Assembly: GCA_011032825.1 (NCBI GenBank)
Contig: JAADJZ010000007.1
Location: 1,302,001-1,366,000, forward strand
Source: Massariosphaeria phaeospora
Taxonomy: Eukaryota > Ascomycota > Dothideomycetes > Pleosporales
Length of the DNA stretch: 64,000 bases
Direction: 5' to 3'
The translations under genes and the position numbers were made by a program. How positions within the stretch are numbered: position 1 is the first letter of the stretch; each line of letters opens with the position of its first letter. Positions 24,516-35,900 of this stretch are shown piece by piece. Under the pieces are notes generated by a model. That model made no database searches. It saw only the letters and a program-made list of their open reading frames with translations, and was not told where the DNA came from.

Positions 24516-25273
24516 TAAGCTTTTTTTTGTAACTTATAGTAAAAGCAGTTTTCTTTGTGTCGTTATTAGCGATATTTTTAAAAAGCTCGCTTTTGTTCTA
24601 GCGTTCTTTCTAAAAGCGTGCTGTTTTGAAAGTTTTTTAGCAATTTTCTATTAACGTTCTAGTAAGCTGCCGAAAATTCTTGCTAGGTAGATAAAGCTTT
24701 TGTGTTTTTAAGTTCTAGCGCTAGTTTTTATGTAGGCTAGTTATAGCTAGTCTATTTAACCTACGCTAGCGAATAGGTAGAGAGTACCTATTAATAGGTA
24801 TAGGTTAGGTTATAGGTCGCACAAACCTTAGGTTAAAGTTGAGTTATAGTTACTTTAGCGTAGGTAGGAGTTAGGTTAGAGTTATCAAAGCGTTAGGTTA
24901 TAGTTTAGTTAGAGTAATCGAAGCTTAGGGTTAGAGTTAAGTTAAAAGTTACATTTAGGTTATAGGGTTATGTGTTAGCTTAGAGAGTTGCTAAAGTTTA
25001 AAAAGTTATTACAGCTAGTTATCACATTTAAGAACGCGCAAATTGTATTTACGAAGTTTTGTTATTACAGCTACTATTCACGTACAAGAACACAAGTAGA
25101 GTAAAAAAAGTTGTATTACTACAGATATTAATTACAGTAGCGTAGAAGTCGAGCGCGCTTTCGTAGCAGAAGTAGCGAATTCTCTTCTCTTAAATTATTA
25201 TCCGACAGAGTTATCTTTGATCGTAAAGGCCTAGATGTAGGCCTAGATGTAGGCCTAGATAACGAGCTAGGTG

Positions 25274-25666
25274 TAGGCTAGTAAATAAGTAGAAGTTGAG
25301 TTAGAGTTGAGTTAGCTTACGTCAGACCTCAACTCAACCCTAGCCTTAACCCGCGCTAGTTACTAAGCAGCTTGGGTAGAGGTTGGGTTAGAGTGGTCAA
25401 AGCTTAGGGTTGTAGTTGGGTCTTACATAATATTTACAACCTATATTAATATTAAGTTTTCTATGTATATTTATCACATTTACTTATCACAGTTTCTTAA
25501 CTATTTAGGTAACCCTAACCTAACTCTCAACCTAGAGCTTTGACCACCCTAACCCAACCCCTACCCACGCTAGGTTAACTCTAACTTAACTTTAACTCAA
25601 GGTCTGTGCGACCCATAACCCAACCTATACCTATCGATAGGTACTCTCTACTTATTCGCCAGCGTA
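25274..25666 (+). mobile_element. MITE-2, 393 bp, inside hAT1
   Basis: Target duplication GCTAGGTG at 25266-25273 and 25667-25674. It is one of the least RIP-altered copies and still shows CCCTAA/CCTAAC-like runs (for example AACCCTAACCTAAC near 25,503), so it approximates the ancestral sequence. Confidence 0.95.
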
Positions 25667-25869
25667 GCTAGGTGTAGGCCTAGATGTTAGCCTAGGTGTT
25701 AACCTAGATAACGGGCCAAGTGTAAGCGTAGATGTAGGCCTAGAAGTAGAGTCTACATACTGCGCTTAAAAGTTAAGTAGGTTCTCAACCTCGTTACATA
25801 GTAGTTCTTTATTATCTGCCTTTGCAAACTAAAGGACGCTGTCCTGTTCTTTCTCTTAAGCAATACAGT

Positions 25870-28400
25870 TTTTTAATATTATAATCTGCCAAATTGTTTA
25901 GGCAGCAAGTTGGTGCTTTCTATCGCTAATAACATTCTTAGCAACGTTGAATTCGCGCTCGACTTCAACCTAGGCAATCTGTACTGCAAGTACATCTTTT
26001 GCAACTTGTAATAAGCGTAGATACGTTTCTTTATTTACTTGCTACTATTTAAGAATATTAAAAGAAGCACTAGCGCGTACGCAGGCAATGCTTAGATAAG
26101 CTTTCTCTTCTTAGCGAGTTAGGCTCTTTCTTTCTTCTGTTTCGTCTAGGTTAACAGATGAAAAACTGCTTAGCAGCAACTAAAGCAAAGGCTTTAGTCT
26201 TTGAAACTATTTACTACTTTGAAGTCTAGTTGTACGGAACGGAGAAATAGAAGTAAAAGCAAAGCGAGTATCGTCGTTATAGCAATCAAAGTAATCAAGA
26301 AACTCTTCGCGGTAAGTGTGCTTGTTTTGATTATTCTAGGTTTCGTTCTAAACGCGCAGTTAGCATATGACTGTAATAAGTAACTGTAATAACTATACCT
26401 CGTACGCCGTAAGCTTTTGGCTAGAGTCCAAAATAGTAGCACAATTAAATAAAAACTCTCGTTCATCGCTAGTCTTTTTATAATACTTGCTAAGTTTAGC
26501 TTTTTCTTTATCTGCAGCGGCTCGTACAACTGTAGGCTACTTAAAAGTATCTCGATTTTCTGTGTCGTCGTTAAGTTCGTCCTGCATACTATTTAAAAAG
26601 TTGAAAAAACAGTTGTACATAAGCTAGATATACTAGACTTGTAGCTTGTAGTTTTCACTTAAAAAGTTTGTTGCGTCCTTAAAGTTTTTAAGCATATTAG
26701 TAATTAACTTTAAGTAGTGCTATTTGTCTAGTGTTAATTTTAGTTGCCTAAAGTCGCAGAAGTTTACTTTTGCTGTATTCTCATTATCTAGGATACTGCT
26801 TGCACTAATTGTTATCTTAAGTGCAATCTCTTTTACTAGCTATTCGTTGATAAATTTTTAGATCTTAAGTGCGCGCTCGCACATATCGTAGGTTGAATTT
26901 TATCGTGTTTTAACGTCGCGAATAACAGATATCTGTTGTTTTAGTAGCAAGTGTAGTTGCGTAGCGATAAACCGCTTGTATCGTTAAGACGACGAATCAA
27001 TTGCTATGCAGATAGCTCAAAGCTAGGTGTGTGTTAGGCTGTAATAAAAGTATATAATAACGCACTGTATACCTTGCAAAGAGAGTTTAAAACAAAGATA
27101 TTCGCTTGCACGTCGCTTAAATAGCGTTTCTATAGTATTTCTTCTAGTTCAACGTCAGCACCTACTAATGCTGCAAGCTTAAAGTGTGAAATAATATTTT
27201 AAACAACAAGGTTAATAATGTAAGCAAGACACAGGATTGAGTTTTTTAATAAGCTCTAAAGTATGTCCTCTGCTTCTAGTTGCTGTTTAATAACACAACT
27301 AAGCGTTTTGTTTTTTTTAGCATTATCTGCAGTAATTGCTAGAAAGCGTAATTTAATGCTAGTGTTTGAGAGTACTTGCAGTATATTAGCAGCTGCAGCA
27401 GCACTAGTATGTTTTCCGCGTAGAAAAACGAAATCTAGCAACTTCTTCTAAAGCTGCTAGTTGCAGTTAACGTAGTATCCTTTAACTGCAAAGAAACTAA
27501 AATAATTAAAAGCAAACTACCTATCTATCGCAATTGAGATTTTAGTTAACTAGCTAATGTTATTAAGAAGTAATGCTTTAGCTTTTTCAAATCGTTCATA
27601 GAACATTCTCTAGAATTTGAATCAGCTAATACTTGAAATATTAGGTCGAAGAAATTAAAGAAATCGCTAGAATAAGAGCTGCTTAATTGTTTGAAAAGAC
27701 TAGTTGCTATATATAACTACTCGTACTAGTTCTCGTTTAAAGGCCTAGGTCGAATATAGTAGTACAATAGTAGTAAATTAAAGTTAACGTAGTACTAGCT
27801 GTAGACGAGGTTGAGAGTAAATAGAAGCAAGCGTTCTTTAGCAGGTCCTAGATTCGAAGTAGTTAAGTAAGTGTTTAGTTCTAATAGTTTTAACTGCTAG
27901 GTGCTAAAGAGCAAGGCCGCAATTATAGCAGAATACGTAGAGGTAGCTATTACTAGAATTAGCAGCTTTTTCAAACTATAGCTATACCTAACTAGTGCGT
28001 ACAGCAAAGTTCCATCGCGGATTTGCTGTCTCTAGGTCTAGAGCCTACTTAGTAGAACTCTACTACATTTTCTACGCAGTTACTACTGCTTCTTGTTCTG
28101 TATCATCTTTAATATGCGTAAAAGAATATTTTACTAGATGTAGTTTATTTTTTTCTTTTTTTCAAACAAATTGCTTAGCGTCGAATTTAAATAGACGAAC
28201 AAGTAGCGAAAGTTCTGCTATGTTTATAACAAAAGGTATAGTACAAGAGCGCAGGTACTGTAATAATAAACTGTAATAATTAGTGTTAGAGTAGACTAAA
28301 GATAGAGAATAGGTACATTGCCAAAGAAGAACACGCAGATTGTTAAAGAAAAACAGAACATGCTTTTTTGCCTGCGAAATATTGCTAACGTTTAAGCGCA
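25870..28400 (-). pseudogene. hAT transposase (catalytic and C-terminal parts), RIP-degraded
   Basis: Minus-strand frames show hAT landmarks. Near 28,160-28,400 is a BED-finger-like segment (WQCTY ... YLRSC). At 27441-27256 lies the RNase H-like core: GKHTSAAAAANILQVL then LAITADNAKKNKTL, whose Asp (codon 27325-27327) matches the first catalytic Asp of hAT enzymes. Near 25,880-26,000 is a C-terminal dimerisation-like block with EVEREFNVAKNVISDRKH. A 51-bp intron is likely at 26398-26348. Stops and frame breaks throughout show it is dead. Exact ends are uncertain. Confidence 0.82.
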
Positions 28401-28599
28401 AAGGCTAAGGCAGTAATGCAACTAAGATTAGAGCTAGAATTAAAGTTGCAGTAGTAGCGCCTTAATCTTACAGTTCTAATTAAGTTATACTTGCTAATCT
28501 GTTAATTGCAATGTTATGCACGTTTTAGGCTGCGTTATAGACAGTAGATACTAGCTGTGTTTATGCTAGCAACGTTTTAATTTACATAGAGAGTAGAGA

Positions 28600-29921
28600 G
28601 CCTTAGGTTTGCGCTTTCTCATAAGCGTTACTATCGTTAGAGAAACTCTTTTAATCTAAATACTCTACTAACTTAGTTTGCTTTACTACTTTAGTTTGCT
28701 CTACTACTTTATCCACTACCTTATCCTGCTCTTTATTCTTATTTTTATTTTTAACTTTTTTTTTATCTTTACTAGAGGACTCGTTTGCTTCTGCTAACGC
28801 TTTCTTCTACTAATTTTCTGTTTTATATTCGTCTTTACACTTATTGTAGAACGCATTAATTTCTAAGTTGCTACTTGCTTCTTCTTTACACTTATCAATT
28901 GTAGGCGCTAGAATATACGGGCTGTTGATATTTTCATAGGCATTGTTGCTGTTAACGCGCAGTTTAAGAGAAAGCGTAGGCTTGCGTAAGCTAGTGCAGT
29001 TAGTATAGGTATGTAATAAACTGCTGTAATAACTTACTTCTAGTTCTTAGCAGTTACTAGTGTTAGATCCTCTAGAGTCAACGTCTTCACAAACTCTTGC
29101 CAATCCATTTTAGCCTTTTCGTTTTTAAACGAATTATTCTTTAACTTAGCTAATCCGTTTAAGTAGATACGTTGCATAATTCTATTAGTAGCCTCGCTAG
29201 CGCCAAATATTCGCGACATTGGCTAATTCTTAATCTTTCTCTTGTTTTCTAGTGCTTTGGCAATTTGTTCAAGAATGTTTCTGTGCTGTCGAAAGTCAAC
29301 ATCGTGATAAATACAGGCCTACTTTTTATAGGCAAGGCTAAGTTTTGCTTGAAACTACTCAACTGCGTATTGTAAGTACAATAACGTGATAAACTAATAT
29401 AATAACTTACTGCTTTTCTGTGCGCGGTAGCGTTGCTTATCTAAAAGCTTAAGTTTAGTTGCTAACTGCTTTTTCTAGTCGTGCGCAGACAACGCAGTAA
29501 ACTTCTTTTTCGCCTTAAGCTTTTTCTTAAGCTAGTATTTTGCTTGCCAATTTTCTGCACTAGCATCTGCAATAGCCTTTCCTTTAGCACTTAAGTAAGC
29601 TGTTTGATCTCTCTAAGCAGTTGCGCAAGCAGTATTGCTTAATTAACTCTTAGACAGTAGCTTGTAATGTGTAGAGCGCTCTCTTCGTAATCCAACGCAA
29701 CTGCAATCTGCTAGTACGCTAAGGACTTCGTGCTTTTTAAACTTAAAGCCTTAAGTCTGTTAGCAAATGCTGTAATAAACTTCTGTAATAATTACATTTG
29801 TAAGCGCTTTTCACTCTGCTAGCTTAAACCTAGTTAGAACCTCAATCTCGTAAAGCGAAAGCAACTTATTATTAAGCTCGTAGTCTATCTCGTCGTTAAG
29901 CTTCTGCTTAATTGCGGCCAT
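28600..29921 (-). pseudogene. Unassigned hAT1 gene, or N-terminal part of the transposase
   Basis: Not recognised. Start chosen at ATG 29921 in context ACGATGGCC, giving MAAIKQKLNDEIDYELNNKL. Introns inferred at 29795-29750 (46 bp), 29410-29363 (48 bp) and 29037-28991 (47 bp), all GT-AG. The product is charged, with QRIYLNGLAKLKN, KMDWQEFVKTLTLEDLTLV and a Lys/Asp/Glu-rich linker (KKKVKNKNKNKEQDKVVDK). It could be a separate accessory gene or the first exons of the transposase; the distance to the BED-like segment and the linker leave both open. Broken by RIP stops. The counterpart in hAT2 is at about 54,322-55,643. Confidence 0.55.
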
Positions 29922-30216
29922 CGTATTTGTAATAAATGTAGGTGATAATGAAGCTAGTTGTAGTACGTAGGTAGGTAGAAGCAGAAAGTAAAGTAGCAAA
30001 AAGTTAGGTAGCGAATTTACAGGCTAAATTCTGTGTAGAGTAGCCTGTGCGCTGCTGCAAAGGCTGCAGCCTTAGCTAGCGCCTTGCTGCTAGCTACTCA
30101 AAACACGCACTTCTGCTGCAGCCTCTGCAGCCTTCTTACCTGCCGTAATTATTACGAATAATTATTACGACTTTCTACTCTCTACACTACACCTATTACG
30201 CATTAATTCTTCCGCG
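29922..30216. promoter_or_regulatory. Divergent promoter region between hAT gene and H3-like gene
   Basis: 295 bp between the two outward starts. It contains a palindrome-like CGTAATTATTACG motif (near 30,147-30,172) and repeated GGCTGCAGCC-type GC blocks (30,050-30,135) that stand out from the AT-rich surroundings. A regulatory role is inferred from position only. Confidence 0.4.
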
Positions 30217-30769
30217 ATAGCCCGCACCAAGCAAACTAACTGCTACTACCTTGCTACTAGCGGCAAGGTTCCGCGAAAGCCTCTCGCAGCAAAAGCAACT
30301 CGCAAATCTAGCAATCTGTACAAAAACAAGAAGAAACTAACAATAGGTAGTGTAAAGAAGTTTTACTGCTAGAAGCAAAAGAGTAAGTTATTACAGCAGT
30401 TAATTGCAGCCTTGTTTTTAACAACATGCAGCTATTGCGTTGCGCGAAATTCGACGATACTAGAAATCAACTAAGCTCCTTATGCGCAAACTGCTATTTA
30501 GTCGGCTAGTTCGCAAGATTGCGCAAGAGTTTAAGCCTAATCTACGCTTTTAAGCTAGTGCAATTAAAGCTATACAAGAAGTAACAAAGGCTTTTCTAAT
30601 CGGCATTTTCGAAGGTATAGCTTTCTACTTGTTGCTAGGTGCAAGGCTAACTTTAACAGATACCAATATTAACGCCATACACGCGAAACGAGTAACGATC
30701 AACACGAGAGACATGAATTTAGCACAAAGATACTACAAGAAGTACAAGAAGAGTTTGCAGCAAATGTAA
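30217..30769 (+). pseudogene. Histone H3-like gene carried by hAT1, RIP-inactivated
   Basis: Three exons (30217-30382, 30432-30614, 30660-30769) give a 152-codon histone H3 homologue; canonical H3 has 135-136. The tail reads ARTKQT, a short non-H3 stretch (NCYYLATS), GKVPRKPLAAKATRKS, then a basic insertion. The histone fold follows: [68 protein letters not shown] and TRDMNLAQR, then a basic extension ending LQQM. Both introns (49 and 45 bp) are GT-AG and restore the H3 frame. The start is ATA (ATG altered), and stops at 30370, 30461 and 30551 lie where Gln is expected at least twice, as RIP predicts. The loop 1 length is H3-like, not CENP-A-like. It sits inside the element and is transcribed away from the transposase. 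Confidence 0.92.
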
Positions 30770-32567
30770 GAGCTAAAGTCTAGTTACTGCTTGTTCTAGC
30801 GGTATAAGGCTATAATAATTCTGAATTTTCTAGCGATACCTAGCGTAGACGTTGCTCTGTACTTAGCTATTAAAATGCAACTAATCCTACGCTGTAATAA
30901 CAATCTGTGATAAACTTAAGCAACTTGTACTTTGCTAACGTCGAAATACAACATGTAAACTCTAAATATAACAACTCAACTATAACCTAACTATAACCTA
31001 GAGCCTGTGCGAGATAACTCAACTTTAACCTAAAATCTATGCGACTTAACTCAACTATAACCCTGTACTAGCGTTGAAAGATTGAGTATATAAGTAGAGT
31101 TGAGTTAGGGTTATAAAAAAGGCAACTTAACTTTAACTCAACCTCTACCCATTCGCCAGCCTAATTTAACCTAATATTCTAGCTTTTGGCTTTTTCTAAC
31201 TTTCTTCTAGCGCTCGCTAGTAATGCGCTCGACTAGCTATTTCTACTCGCTTTCTACGGTAACGCTTCTTAGGCGCTAATCGAATACTATCTAGCTTTTC
31301 AAAGAATTGTCTACTGCGAGTCTAAGCTTATCTATTAGAAATATTAGATTTATTTCTAGTAGAGTATTCAAAACGACATTGCCTAGAAATTTAACTTTTA
31401 GAACTATATACTTGCTATTTTTCTAGTTTAGTTTCTTGCTTAAGCGCTTATTAGAGATATGTTTTTTGTATTGCAACTACACTTTATTTTCTACTCGAAG
31501 CAGCGGCGCTTCTTTTTTATGTCAATTTGCTTATTTTTTCTACTTTTATTAGGCCTTCGCTATAGCAGCTTGCGCGAAGTTAATAACTTTTTTTATTTTT
31601 TTAGCTATTTCTACTGCGCTTTGCTAAGAGTCTAGAGTTGCCTAGTAAAGCGTATTCGCTTTTTTCTTTGCTTAGAGCTAAATTGAGTTTATCTCGTAAC
31701 TATGCTAGAGAAAGAAAAAGCTTACTTTTGTTAACACTACTTTTTGTTTTTAGATTGCAATTTGTACAATAGAGCATAGCTGCGCCTAGTTCTTCTAGTT
31801 CTAATTTACAAACAGCTTTAAAATAGTTTTAATTGTTAAATTTGCTTTTTTTGTAGCTTCGTTGGTTTCTAGGTAGAAAGCTGTAGATAGCTGCTTTACA
31901 ATTTTAAGCTCTTTGCAAAGCGTTTTCTAGAATTCACTTACAAATTGTGCTTTTTAGTTAGAAACAATAGCGTTAGAAAGCTAGTAGTAAGCTACTACTC
32001 TTTTAATAAATACTTTTGCTACAATTGCTGCGTTAATTTTCGCTATAGAGATTAAGATTATATTCTTGCTTAATTAGTTTGTAATAACTAGTAGATTTGT
32101 GCACTCTTTGCTTTTTAACAGGTTAGTAATAAAGTCTATAAAAAGTTCTTTCTAGATCCTGTCCAGAACGAAAAGCAAGCGAAAAAAACTACTTTTTATT
32201 TTCTGCTATAGTTTCGCTCGTTTACATGCATCGCAGTTAGCAATGTACTTTTAAAAGTTCAAGCTTATTTCTAGCTAGAAGAAGTTTCTTTTGAGAATAT
32301 TGTAAGTATTTTTTTTGCTAAGGTGCCTTGCGATAAGCGAGTCGTAAGCTTTAAAAATTAATCTAGTGCGCAGTTGATACGTTTTTGGCACTTATTTTCT
32401 TTTTTAATAAAAAAGCGCGTTGTTTTTAACAGCGCAATTTGCTAAAAACGCTTTTAATTAAAAGCTTAAAAAAAACTTTCTACGAGTACTTTTTTTAGTT
32501 TAGCTTTTTTTTACAGCTTCTAAGGCTTCTTAGTACAAATTGTTTTTTTAAACTCTTCTATTTTAAA

Positions 32568-32960
32568 TAGGCTGGTAAATGAGTAGAGGTTGGGTTAGAG
32601 TTGAGTTAGCTTACGTTAGACCTCAACTCAACTCTAGCCTTAACCCGCGCTAGTTACTAAGCAGCTTGAGTAGAGGTTGAGTTAGAGTAGTCAAAGCTTA
32701 GGGTTGTAGTTGGGTCTTACATAATATTTACAACCTATATTAATATTAAGTTTTCTATGTATATTTATCACATTTACTTATTACAGTTTCTTAACTATTT
32801 AGGTAACTCTAACCTAACCTCCAACCTAGAGCTTTGACCACCCTAACTCAACTCCTACCTACGCTAGGTTAACTCTAACTCAACTTTAACCCAAGGTCTG
32901 TGCGACCTATAACTCAACTTATACCTATCGATAGGTACTCCCTACCTATTCGCTAGCGTA
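32568..32960 (+). mobile_element. MITE-3, 393 bp, in G1
   Basis: Target duplication ATTTTAAA at 32560-32567 and 32961-32968. Weakly RIP-altered while the surrounding G1 sequence is strongly altered. Confidence 0.95.
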
Positions 32961-35900
32961 ATTTTAAAGTTTATTTAAAAACAGCTTTTTTGCATTATTC
33001 TTAGAATTGTTTTTTGTACTAGCATTTTTTTTTTGTCTAGCAGCATTTTGTCTAAAACTTGCAGCATTCTGCTTCTCAAAGCCTGCACTTTTAAACTAGA
33101 AAGAAATATTCTGCTTCGAAGCTTTTGCTATATTTGCTTTGTAAAAAGCATTGAGCTTACTAGCGAGTATATTTGGCGTTGAAATTAAGGTGCTATAGAG
33201 CGAGAACGCGCGGATTACGCCTAAAGTTTCTTTTATAATGTTATTCTCGTTTAACACACTAGTTAGTTTAAAAAGTTAAAATTTACAGCTTTTTAGCCGA
33301 ACATTGTTTTAATTTTAGAAGAAATTCTGCTTTTTCTGTAAAAAAGCGTTTGCTTTTTTATTAGCTGCTCTAAAGCGGTACACAAACTTTAGATTGTATT
33401 TAAAAAAAATATTCGCCTAGCGAACATATTGCTTTGTTAGTAACTTTGCTGTAGTAAAGTACAAAAAGTTTTTGTAATTAGTGTAAACTATAATCTTTAG
33501 CACTGCTTTAAGCTTTGCTTTTTATTTAGTAATGCATTTAATTACTGCTAATAATTCTTTGTTGTAAATAGTGTAGTTGAACTTTGCAAGTAACATTTTA
33601 GCAAAGTAGTAAGCTACTGCTTGCTACAAGTTGTTTTTTGCTTTTTAAAAAAGCGCTTTTTTAGTAGCTATTTCCAAAGCGTTCGCTTTAATAGCAGTTT
33701 CTAAATTGAGGTTAAAATAGGCTAATAACAGCTTAGATATAAACTTTTTTTTAAGCGTGTTAAACGCTTCTTGTTGTTTAAGCTCTTAACAGAATTCAAC
33801 GCTTTTTTTTGTTAACTCTATTAGTAGAAAAACAATTGCAAAAAAGGCGCAAATAAACTGCTAGTAAAAGTTTGCAAAACCAACGAAGCTTTGCACTTTT
33901 TTAACTAAAGCTAAAGCTTTTTATTTGAAAATCGCGCGAAATTTTTCTAGATTCATGCTAATTCTCTTGCCTACCTCGATAATAAAACTAAAGTATTTAG
34001 TTTTAGTTACTTTAAACTCGCATTTCTTAATATCGAGTTGTAACTTTGCTTTTTTTAACTTGTTAACAACTTCTTTAACACGTTGCTAGTAGTTTTTTTA
34101 AAAACTTTTAAAGTAAATAAGTACATTATCTAAGTATGCAAAAGCGTTAACGTTAATGTAATTACGCAAAGTGTAGTTAATAAACTGCTAAAACGTACTT
34201 AAGGCGTTAGCAAGGCTAAATAGGCAAACTATTTATTTGTACAATTTAAATCTTGTACAGAAAGCTGTTTTTTACTTGTTTTTTTTAGCAATTTAAACTT
34301 TGTAAAAGGCCTAAATAACGTCTAGCTTAGTAAACTATTTAGCCTAGCTAATCTAATTTAGAGTTTCGTGAATTAAAGGCAGCGAGTATTAATTCTTTTT
34401 TGTAATAGCGTTGAGCGCTCGATAGTCTACGCAAAAGCGTAGCTTTTTACTAAGTTTCTTTGCAAACAACACTAGCGCTTTAGCCTAAAAGCAACTTACT
34501 CTAATAAACTTGCGATCTAAATGCGCAGTAAGCTGCTTCTGCAAAACTAATAGTTTGTTTTTAAACATGTTATACAAAAGTTTCTATAAAATCTCTACTT
34601 TTTTATTGTTCTTTTTAATTAGTTTAATGCCGTAGTCTATTAGGCTTTAGTAAAGAGATAATTTGTTAGCCTTAGACTGCATAAACGCTGTATACTAATC
34701 TTTTATCTAGTTAAGTAGCGTTAAGCGTAGGTTAACTACTACTTTAGTCTAAAAAGCTTTCTAGATGTCCGCTATAAACGCGGCGAAAATCTTAACACTA
34801 AAGTTCTTTTTTTTAAACTACTGCATTATTATTTTGAACGCAGCTGCGAACACCTGCTAGAGCTTTTGTCTAAGCTTTTTTTCTTTCTAGCTTTGCACGC
34901 GTGTTCTAGTTGAATAGATGAAAATCGATTTTTTCGCCGAAGCTAGCGTTACCTAGCTCCTATCTATTTATAAGCGCTTTAGAATAATATTGTATTAGTT
35001 ATTCTTAGTTATAACGTACGCTTAAACTGTTTGTTCGTGCCTATTTAAGTTTATTGTAAACTAAGCGGCTTTTGTAACTTTAACAACTTGTTTGCTAATG
35101 CCTACTACAAGCTTTTCTTTTATCAAAATACGTAAAAAACAGTTTTTTTTACAAAACTTTTTGCTAACAAGACTATAGGTAGTGCACTCAAAGTCGAGCA
35201 TTGCTAAAGCAAAAATAGATTAATTAATAATTGCATGTACTATAAGTAGTTTCCTGTTTAGCTAGCGCTAGCGAAACTTTAAAAACTTATTTAATAAAAA
35301 AACTGTGTTCTTTTTTTACTACTCTTAACTGCGCTTTTGGTTAAGAGTGTTTAGTTTTCTAAGTTCTTAAACTTAAAGACTTTCTCAACCTTTGCTGTTG
35401 TCTTAACTAGTTTAAAAGTTGCTTTTTAAGTTATAGCGAGCTTTTTTGAAGCTGCGAGCTTACATTTATTAGACATGTAAGTTGCTAAACTATATTAAAA
35501 GCAAAAGTAATTCTTTTGTTGTCTTGTTATTTTTGCGTTGTTTGCTTATTTAGCTCGCTTTTTTTTTTTATTGTTAGTAGCCGCGCGGACTGCCTAGGTA
35601 GTAGCTTTAGTTGCTAGCTTCTAGTTCATAGCCTTTGTGTTGCTTATTAATTAATTCGATACTATCTACTACTAGTTGTTTGCTTTCGCGCGGTTTAGGT
35701 TTTTTTCAATCTAGGTAACTCGTTCTATTAGGTTCTAAAGTTGCTATGCTAGGAAAATAATAACGCTAACTATTTTATTTTGTAGATTAGCGCGAAGTCT
35801 TGCTTTGTACTAGTTTTTTAATGTAGCTACGTTGCTTGTTATTTTTGCGTTGTACGCAAAACGCATAAATTCTTTATTGTACTTTTAAAAAAACATTTTT

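Larger units (their letters stand above)
24762..31163. mobile_element. hAT DNA transposon hAT1, about 6.0 kb plus MITE-2, carrying a histone H3-like gene
   Basis: Left end TACGCTAGCGAATAGGTAG; the right end read inward is TAGGCTGGCGAATGGGTAG. These are imperfect terminal inverted repeats. The 8-bp target duplication ATTTAACC is at 24754-24761 and 31164-31171, within G1. After removing MITE-2 it is 6,001 bp, against 6,002 bp for hAT2. It encodes a hAT transposase on the minus strand and a histone H3-like gene divergently on the plus strand. It is less RIP-altered than its host retrotransposon. Confidence 0.92.

Noticed and set aside
24762..25000. Possible telomere or subtelomere repeat tract (TTAGGTTA-like)
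   Set aside because: The pattern belongs to hAT/MITE termini and recurs at insertion sites with 8-bp duplications; it is not a tandem telomere array.
26194..26529. 111-codon minus frame in hAT1 with hydrophobic run
   Set aside because: It crosses the inferred intron 26398-26348 and shifts frame relative to the flanking transposase blocks; not a separate membrane protein.
30217..30769. H3-like gene considered as CENP-A (CenH3)
   Set aside because: Loop 1 is not lengthened, the tail has ARTKQT and ATRKS motifs of H3, and no CENP-A-type signature is visible.
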